In this document: positions 50,075 to 56,470 of the stretch, one piece after another | Position numbering within the stretch: the stretch's first letter is position 1 | Layout of the letters: each line of letters begins with the position of its first letter | Source: an uncultured Nitrososphaerales archaeon | GTDB lineage: Archaea; Thermoproteota; Nitrososphaeria; Nitrososphaerales; JACAEJ01 | DNA length: 56,470 nt | Assembly (NCBI GenBank): GCA_938091495.1 | Contig: CALLJF010000032.1 | Coordinates: 1-56,470 of the forward strand | Direction: 5' to 3' | Made by a program: the position numbers and the translations under genes | The notes under the pieces: model-generated | The model's input: only the letters and a program-made list of their open reading frames with translations | What the model was told of the DNA's origin: nothing | Database searches by the model: none

Positions 50075-51379
50075 TCACCTCCTCTTCGATCTTATAGTAT
50101 GCAATATCATGCCAACTAATTGTTCATCTGAGTTTATTCCTGGAGGAGGATCAACGACCTTCCTGAGAGGTAAAGGCACCGTATCCATCCTGTAGGCAGA
50201 TCCTTCAGCCTCTATTCCTGTAAATGCACAAGGCATGACTACTTCTGCAGCAAGAGCCGTCATTGATAAATGAGGGTCTATGACAGCGTAAGGAATTTTA
50301 CATAGGTTTTGGGCTACATTTTTGGGGAAATGTGCCAACGGATCTGAAGCTACGATAAGGGCAGCATCACACTCTCCTCTTCTCAATAAATCTGTGAACG
50401 TTGTTTCCCCAGGACTATACCATGGATAGCCATGGCTCAAGTCTACTGCGTAAGGATATCCTGTCTGCCAAGCAGTTACCTCGTTCATACCAGTTACGTT
50501 ATAATGCCCTCTCATTGGCATGATGACGAATTTTGTCCATTTGTTAAGATCACGAACAAGAGAGACAGCCATGTCTATGTTTCTCTCCTTTCCTCTGCTC
50601 ATGGTTAGACCTAGCCCATAAAATAGAACTCCGAATTCACAGCTTCTCATCATCTCTGCTAATTCCTCGACTTGTTCAACTGGCAGCCCAGCAACACTTT
50701 CTTCTTCTATATCATCGTATTGCAGAGCCATCCTTAATGCTGACATGAGCTCATAATCCTGGCCTGGAGCCACAGGAATGAAGAGATCGGCAAGCCTTGC
50801 ACTTGGGGTCTTTCTTACATCTATGACTACGAGCTTTCTTTCTTTTCTCCCTTTTCTAAATCTCCCTTCTGATGAGGCAGAGTATCTTGCCAAATGCCTT
50901 GGATGAGATTCTTGGAAGTTGCTCCCCCAATAGACGATAAGATCGGCTCTGTGTCTGACCTCTCCAAGAGTGCATGTAGGCATGCCTTGGTCATGTAATC
51001 CTAACGCACTAGGACCATGGCAAGTAACAGTCTGATTGTCTATGATTCCCCCTACTTCTTCAGCAAGCTCTACACCTACAGCTTGGGCTTCACAACCTGA
51101 GCAAGCAAAACCATAAATGACAGGGAAATCTGCATTCATCAAGATTTCAGCAGTCCTATCTACAGCCTCCTCCAGACTTACAGGTTTCAACTCGCCATTC
51201 TTCCTTACCAATGGGGAGAGATTTCTTTCCTTATAGTAGTTCAAGAATTTTGTAGCCGAAACAGAACATGAGTTTTTTACTTTCGTTATCTTATTGTCCT
51301 CAACGGTAGCCTCTATATCATCACATAAACAGCCACATATCGGACAGACAATGTTCTTAATTACTACCAATTTCTTCAC
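50075..51379 (-). CDS. fmdB: Formylmethanofuran dehydrogenase subunit B
   Basis: CPICGCLCDDIEATVEDN; MPTCTLGEVRHRADLIVYWGSNFQESHPRH. Confidence 0.96.
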   Translation of the reverse strand: MKKLVVIKNIVCPICGCLCDDIEATVEDNKITKVKNSCSVSATKFLNYYKERNLSPLVRKNGELKPVSLEEAVDRTAEILMNADFPVIYGFACSGCEAQAVGVELAEEVGGIIDNQTVTCHGPSALGLHDQGMPTCTLGEVRHRADLIVYWGSNFQESHPRHLARYSASSEGRFRKGRKERKLVVIDVRKTPSARLADLFIPVAPGQDYELMSALRMALQYDDIEEESVAGLPVEQVEELAEMMRSCEFGVLFYGLGLTMSRGKERNIDMAVSLVRDLNKWTKFVIMPMRGHYNVTGMNEVTAWQTGYPYAVDLSHGYPWYSPGETTFTDLLRRGECDAALIVASDPLAHFPKNVAQNLCKIPYAVIDPHLSMTALAAEVVMPCAFTGIEAEGSAYRMDTVPLPLRKVVDPPPGINSDEQLVGMILHTIRSKRR

Positions 51380-51768
51380 CTTCTCAAGTGTTGGCTTAAC
51401 AACTCCTTTACATTCAAAACTCTCTCTCCTGGGGCTGGTTCCACTTCGGCGGATAAACCTTTAAAGGAAGGCATGCCAGTACTATCTGTATCTGGACCCA
51501 TGATCATGTTGGCATAAGGGCCGTAAGGGATGAAGATGATCCCGGGCTTATCGATATTCTGTGAAGGATTGCATTTGACTACAATACTACCAAATTGCGT
51601 TGTAATGCGTATGGAATCTCCTTCTTTAAGTCCTAATTCTTCAGCATCCTTTGGATGAACTTCACAGATAGATACACTCTCCATGTATTTTTCTGAAACC
51701 TTGCTCAATTCTTTTCCCATTCCTTGCTTTAAGCTCCTTCCTGTTAGCAGTATTGCCTTAAATTTCAT
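51376..51768 (-). CDS. fmdD: Formylmethanofuran dehydrogenase subunit D (molybdopterin dinucleotide-binding)
   Basis: LLTGRSLKQGMGKELSKVSEKYMESV, HPKDAEELGLKEGDSIRITTQFG; overlaps fmdB start. Confidence 0.94.
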   Translation of the reverse strand: MKFKAILLTGRSLKQGMGKELSKVSEKYMESVSICEVHPKDAEELGLKEGDSIRITTQFGSIVVKCNPSQNIDKPGIIFIPYGPYANMIMGPDTDSTGMPSFKGLSAEVEPAPGERVLNVKELLSQHLRR

Positions 51769-51938
51769 GGTCTTTCAGGAAAATTGAAAAACCACTCCCT
51801 TAACTATTTTTCTTCTTTTATATTTCGATTTTTTAGCGTAAACTGGAATTAGAATTGGAGATTTTGATAACTAACCTTAATTATTTTTGAAGTTTATAGT
51901 TAGGAAAATAATTGATGTATATAAAATAGGCTGGTCCT

Positions 51939-52997
51939 TTAATGATTTAATGGCTTTATGTATTCCATACCTTTACCTTCAAGGGAACCTACCAAAACCT
52001 GGTGATAGACTTCCCCACTTCTCTTATCGACAACTTTCTCTAGCCTCCCCATAGCAACTATTTCATCATTAACCTCAAAGATTCCGCCGTACAAGCCTTC
52101 GTATGTAGCGACCTTCTTAATATCTTGCACTTTCTTACCCTCTTCTACTATAACTCTTTTCAATGAATAAGTGTGGGGGAGGAAGATAGACTCCGATGAA
52201 TCGGAAACTACTGCTCTAACCTTTACCATGCCTATGGGAGAAAAGACTTTGTCGCCATAATTCTCAGTGATCTCCGAATCTAGCCTTGCTGGATGTATAG
52301 AAAAATTTGTTCCTCTAAATGAGCCATAGTTCCACTTTCTACTATAGATCTTTCTGGCCTCTTCATAAGTCAAAGGATAATCCCGTGCCTTTTCTTTAAT
52401 CCAATTATGTAAAGCATTCCCGTGAAGTTTTTGAAAATTGCTCTTCTTTTCACTATATAAAGACAGGATAGTTTCTTTAACCCTTAGAGAATTATCCCTT
52501 CCATAAACAACAAGGTCTATGTCTGAGAATTCTGGCCTGTAGATGTTTATAAGAATAGATCCTGTTACACCTATACAGCTTAAAGGTGTGCTACTTTTAT
52601 TTGAGATTAAAGTGGCTAATCCTGCGACTTTCTCCTGCAATTTATCAGGCTTGTCAAGTTTTAATATTTCACCAAGTCTATGCTCAGGTCTATAATGCTC
52701 CTTTATCTTATTGTGAGGTACAGATGACATCTGTGTGTTAAAAACATCTGAGTAAAATACGTAATCTGAAAAATCTTTTTTTAGCAATTCTATATTCTTG
52801 AGCAAGTGGCTTATAGTATATGATGGCATGGCTCTTGCATACCTCTCTGAACCATTCCCCCACTTCCCAGCAGGATTTGGAAAATATCTGAGGTAAGATA
52901 ATACCCTATCTTTGGGATGCAAGTAACCAACAACGCAGAAGAAAAAATTTTCAGGGGTTCTTATGAAATCCTTGTCTTTGAAACCTCTTGTAATCAT
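51939..52997 (-). CDS. Predicted nucleotidyltransferase, paralog 1
   Basis: IGVTGSILINIYRPEFSDIDLVVYG: GS...DxD pol-beta NTase core. Confidence 0.75.
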   Translation of the reverse strand: MITRGFKDKDFIRTPENFFFCVVGYLHPKDRVLSYLRYFPNPAGKWGNGSERYARAMPSYTISHLLKNIELLKKDFSDYVFYSDVFNTQMSSVPHNKIKEHYRPEHRLGEILKLDKPDKLQEKVAGLATLISNKSSTPLSCIGVTGSILINIYRPEFSDIDLVVYGRDNSLRVKETILSLYSEKKSNFQKLHGNALHNWIKEKARDYPLTYEEARKIYSRKWNYGSFRGTNFSIHPARLDSEITENYGDKVFSPIGMVKVRAVVSDSSESIFLPHTYSLKRVIVEEGKKVQDIKKVATYEGLYGGIFEVNDEIVAMGRLEKVVDKRSGEVYHQVLVGSLEGKGMEYIKPLNH

Positions 52998-53046
52998 AAA
53001 AGAGATAGCAAATATTACCTATTTATTCAGATCGTTTGTAAAATTT

Positions 53047-54066
53047 TTAAGTTATAGTCACCATAAAGTCTGTTGGCTTGCTTCCCAAAAGAATTCTGAG
53101 ATAATCTTTGTCGCGAGTGATTACTCTCTCAACTTTGCCTTGAGCGATCACTATTTCATCTTTCTTCGCCTGTTCACAGAATCTCCCTCTAAACGATGCT
53201 ATCTCTTCTAGTCCATTCAGTCTCTGTCCTTCCATAAATTCAACATCTGTCACTTTGTAGACACATGGTGTAAATATGGATTCAGAGTCATCTAGAATCT
53301 TGGCTCTTATCTTTGCGTATCCTTCAGGCTTATAAATTATTTCGCCATACTTCTCTTTAACTTCATTCCAATCTTTAACATATCTTATAAAAAATTCTTT
53401 ACCTTCGAATACTCCTTGAAAATTCTTTCTAATTTCATGCTTTAAGAAATCTTCAAAGGACATTATCGTATCTTTTACGCGGAATTGATACAATCTTCTT
53501 AAACCTTCCATCTTGTATCGCGAGACATAACGCTCAGATGCCAAAAGTCTCTGCACAGTATCACGAACTCGAAGGCAGTTTTTTATGCCGTAGATTATTA
53601 TATCTATGTCAGATTTATCTGTACAGAGTCCCAACAATATAGAACCAGTTATACCTATCTTCTTCCAAGGTATCTTTGCTTTCTTCTTCAAAATTTTTGC
53701 GAAGAGCAGAGCTTGCCTCTCCAATTTACTCATTTGAACATTCTTTCTTAACTTTCTTAGCTTATCATTTGGTCTATAAACATGGATAACGCTCGAAAGA
53801 TCAACTTCCGGCATATATTCACCAAAGGCATCATCGAAGATTAAGAACTGAGGATATTTCTCCTTTAATATCCTGTATCTTTCATCTATGGAGTATACTT
53901 TTCTATATAGTATACTGTCGAGCTCTCTATCGCCTTTAGGGTCTGGGATATACCTAATGAGAGCAATTACCCTTTCTGAAGGATGGCATAATCCCTTTAC
54001 TTCGAAGATAGTTCCATCGTAAATCTTGATAAAATCCCCTTCACGCAATGTATGATGATCTGTCAC
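53047..54066 (-). CDS. Predicted nucleotidyltransferase, paralog 2
   Basis: IGITGSILLGLCTDKSDIDIIIYGIKNCLRVRDTVQ: same architecture as the neighbouring gene. Confidence 0.75.
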   Translation of the reverse strand: MTDHHTLREGDFIKIYDGTIFEVKGLCHPSERVIALIRYIPDPKGDRELDSILYRKVYSIDERYRILKEKYPQFLIFDDAFGEYMPEVDLSSVIHVYRPNDKLRKLRKNVQMSKLERQALLFAKILKKKAKIPWKKIGITGSILLGLCTDKSDIDIIIYGIKNCLRVRDTVQRLLASERYVSRYKMEGLRRLYQFRVKDTIMSFEDFLKHEIRKNFQGVFEGKEFFIRYVKDWNEVKEKYGEIIYKPEGYAKIRAKILDDSESIFTPCVYKVTDVEFMEGQRLNGLEEIASFRGRFCEQAKKDEIVIAQGKVERVITRDKDYLRILLGSKPTDFMVTIT

Positions 54067-54100
54067 TATTCATCTACTTTGATCAGTTCTTTAAATTTAT

Positions 54101-55012
54101 CTAAAAAATAGGAGGGTAGCGAAACTTGGCGAGAAGCACTATCTTTGGCATTCCTGCTATGGATGGCTTTCTCATTCTGATGAAGATGTAAACAGCTACG
54201 ACGGCTATTACTACAATGCCTATGCCTATTGCCAACCAGACCCACAACTCCAATGGTGCACTAGGCCCTAAGAGATTGGTCTCCATCAATTTCATTCTCA
54301 TCATCAATCGCTCATCTGACCTTCTTTTCTGTAGCTCCATGACGCTACCGCCAACATTAGAAGAATAATATTGCTCGTAGATAAAATCCGATGTTCTATA
54401 ACTAACTACAAAAGCATCGAAAGTTCCTGCATCCACTGTTACTCTATCCAAAGTGTTGCCAACAGTGTAGTTTCGAGCGAGATGAGTAGTCTTCGTATAT
54501 GGAGGTTCTCCAGGAAAAGTTGCTGTCTCAGTCTTTGATAGACTGACATTCCATCTCTTTCCTTCTGTTAGAGGGAAGTCGAGTTCCTTAAGTGGAGGAT
54601 CATAGGTTATATTAGAGATTTGATAAAGAGTAAATTCTTCCCCTGTCTTTAGCCAATATTCCATATCTTCCTTAACAGTACGCAGATCTGACTTAAGTAA
54701 GTAGACCATACTTTTGACATTTAAGACGATAGTTGTAATATTCGTCATTACTACGAAGCAATCATATGTCGTTGTATCGACAGTAACACTGGCTTCTCCA
54801 ATAATCTCTCTAACAGTAGTTCCATTCGCTACAACATTACCTGTGTCAGGATCGAGGTATTCGACTTTATACGTCCAACGGTTACCTACAGAAAGGGATG
54901 GTTTTTGTGCTTCAGTAGCATCAACTTGGGGCGTTAATATAGCAGGTAGTATCATCAAGAAGACGAAAGCCATGGCAAGGGTTTTCCTAACTTCTTTTTG
55001 CATTGTTATCAC
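54101..55012 (-). CDS. Secreted/membrane-anchored protein of unknown function
   Basis: N-terminal signal peptide, extracellular beta-rich region, C-terminal TM (LWVWLAIGIGIVVIAVVAVYIFI) and basic tail. Confidence 0.7.
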   Translation of the reverse strand: MITMQKEVRKTLAMAFVFLMILPAILTPQVDATEAQKPSLSVGNRWTYKVEYLDPDTGNVVANGTTVREIIGEASVTVDTTTYDCFVVMTNITTIVLNVKSMVYLLKSDLRTVKEDMEYWLKTGEEFTLYQISNITYDPPLKELDFPLTEGKRWNVSLSKTETATFPGEPPYTKTTHLARNYTVGNTLDRVTVDAGTFDAFVVSYRTSDFIYEQYYSSNVGGSVMELQKRRSDERLMMRMKLMETNLLGPSAPLELWVWLAIGIGIVVIAVVAVYIFIRMRKPSIAGMPKIVLLAKFRYPPIF

Positions 55013-55130
55013 GACGCTTCAACTTATATACTGCAGATATTTAAAGAATAAGTTGCTCGAACGAGTTAAACGATCTAGTCAAGAATTAAAACATAAAACA
55101 TATCTTTGAATATTTATTTTAGCGAACATA

Positions 55131-56135
55131 ATGAAGGATTATTACAAAAGAATGGCTGACGAGATAATGATGGCGGCTCAGCTTGCTTCAGCTTTAGAGG
55201 TAAGCGGCACACCAAAGCCTGGCAATGTCCATAGAAATGCAGACTTCATAGATACAAGATTTGAGCATTACTTGGCTGGCTCTATAGCCATTGGACCTCA
55301 TATAAGGGAGGTTGCACTAAAGGGCATTGATGCAAGCCTAAATCTAATTAAGCTCAGCGAAATGAGGATTGGAAGGCATGTTAAAGAATCTGTTCATGAG
55401 GTGAAGCTATGGCACAAAGGAGGAAATACCCATTTGGGCATAATCTTGCTCTTCATCCCATTGGCAGCAGCGGCAGGATTCATGATTTCAAAATCTAAGA
55501 TAGAGCCTAATGAATTGCGTTCAAACCTATCCAAGATTATGAGGGAAACTACCTATCAAGATGCCATAGATGTTTGGGATGCCATTCTCGAATCTAGCGT
55601 CTCAGCCCTGGGTAGTTTAGAGGCAGAAGTTGCACCGGACCTTATGAGCATTGATGCAAAGAGCGAGATATTGGAGAAAAAACTCAGCCTATACGATTTG
55701 ATGAAGATTTCTTCTAAATGGGATAATATAGCTAAGGAACTAACAACAGGTATGAGAATTTCTTTTGATTTAGGCTATAGGACCCTTTCAGATGTCTATG
55801 AAAAGACAGGCGATATTAACACAGCAACTGTGCACACCTTTTTAACTATATTGGCAAAGCATCCTGATACACTTATCGCCAGAAAAGTTGGACTAAGGCA
55901 TACACAAGACATAAGCAAAGCAGTTAAAATAGGGTTGGTGGAAGCCAAAAAGATTTCAAGACAAGCTGAGATAATATTAACATTGGGAGGGCTAACTTCT
56001 AAGAATGGTAGAATGGAATTAGATCGCTTTGATAAGAAGTTAAGAGATCCTAGGAATAAATTGAACCCTGGTACGACCGCAGATATTGTGGCTTCATCCT
56101 TGATGATTGCCATTTTATGTGGAATGAGGGTATAG
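55131..56135 (+). CDS. CitG-like (triphosphoribosyl-dephospho-CoA synthase family) protein
   Basis: ALEVSGTPKPGNVHRNADF, NTHLGIILLFIPLAAA. Confidence 0.85.
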   Translation: MKDYYKRMADEIMMAAQLASALEVSGTPKPGNVHRNADFIDTRFEHYLAGSIAIGPHIREVALKGIDASLNLIKLSEMRIGRHVKESVHEVKLWHKGGNTHLGIILLFIPLAAAAGFMISKSKIEPNELRSNLSKIMRETTYQDAIDVWDAILESSVSALGSLEAEVAPDLMSIDAKSEILEKKLSLYDLMKISSKWDNIAKELTTGMRISFDLGYRTLSDVYEKTGDINTATVHTFLTILAKHPDTLIARKVGLRHTQDISKAVKIGLVEAKKISRQAEIILTLGGLTSKNGRMELDRFDKKLRDPRNKLNPGTTADIVASSLMIAILCGMRV

Positions 56136-56187
56136 GGAGATCATGTATGGAATAAGAATAAAAACTTCTTTTATTGACTATGCTTAA

Positions 56188-56262
56188 GCGGAGTTGGTCT
56201 AGCCTGGTCAGGATGTCAGCCCCCCAAGCTGAAGGTCGCGGGTTCAAATCCCGCACTCCGCA
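56188..56262 (+). tRNA. tRNA-Gly(CCC), intronless, C33
   Basis: Acceptor GCGGAGT/ACTCCGC + A73; anticodon arm TCAGC CCCCCAA GCTGA; T-arm GCGGG TTCAAAT CCCGC. Confidence 0.88.
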
Positions 56263-56346
56263 TACATTGGGGAGTTAAATACGCATCTTTTTTTACTATA
56301 GTGCAAAAAGGATGTCAGGAGACCTTGCCATTTGTCAAAAACGGAC

Positions 56347-56470
56347 TCAAGCAAAAATGAAGCATTCAACATCGAATTTCCCTCGGAATTCTCTGGGCTT
56401 TTCCACAGACATTATGACGACTCCCTCTCTGACATGGATTAAAGATATGAGATACCTTAAACTTAGGTCG
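56347..56470 (-). CDS. Possible C-terminal fragment of a CDS running off window end (...DLSLRYLISLIHVREGVVIMSVEKPREFRGKFDVECFIFA*)
   Basis: Open minus-strand frame of plausible composition; too short to assign. Confidence 0.35.
   Translation of the reverse strand, partial: DLSLRYLISLIHVREGVVIMSVEKPREFRGKFDVECFIFA

Noticed and set aside
51939-54066. MNT/HEPN-type toxin-antitoxin interpretation of the NTase pair
   Set aside because: Both proteins are long (about 340-350 aa), both carry the NTase core, and no HEPN-like partner is present.
56050-56256. ORF MRDLNPRPSAWGADILTRLDQLRLS...
   Set aside because: Classic spurious translation of the antisense of a tRNA (tRNA-Gly 56188-56262).
1-56470. 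CRISPR arrays, prophage or insertion sequences
   Set aside because: No regularly spaced repeats, transposase, integrase or phage structural proteins were seen; the only clear direct repeat is the two-copy 37-mer at 5300-5410.

Overview
AT-rich archaeal chromosomal window. The archaeal character rests on intron-containing tRNA, TATA-type promoters, LysW-type arg/lys biosynthesis, F420, tetrahydromethanopterin (H4MPT) and methanofuran genes, and a GatCAB plus AspRS set. Left third: argG-argH-lysW-lysX-lysY-lysZ-lysJ operon. LysW is absent from the ORF track and appears to start at ACG behind a strong Shine-Dalgarno. Next comes a roughly 2.2 kb gene-decay island holding a dead HicB/HicA toxin-antitoxin pair, a nitrilase-family pseudogene with Cys->Trp at the catalytic position, and a broken ArsR-type regulator. 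This island also contains a tRNA-Tyr(GTA) best read with two introns. Middle: GapN-type aldehyde dehydrogenase, glycogen enzymes, malate dehydrogenase, the F420 genes cofE/cofC/cofD plus a nitroreductase, aspS, gatCAB, a lone Asn-synthase domain, an MrfA-like helicase, tatC/tatA, heme O synthase and sugar-phosphate genes. Right third: a dense C1-carrier locus (DHPS-related, mtd, mptA, mptD, mfnB, CofE paralog, mfnE, mfnF, mfnD, HisA-like, fmdA/fmdB/fmdD, CitG-like) with several uncharacterised genes embedded. This locus holds the best candidates for new cofactor-biosynthesis functions. No CRISPR array, transposase, prophage or rRNA was recognised. All family calls are by eye from protein motifs; no database search was run.
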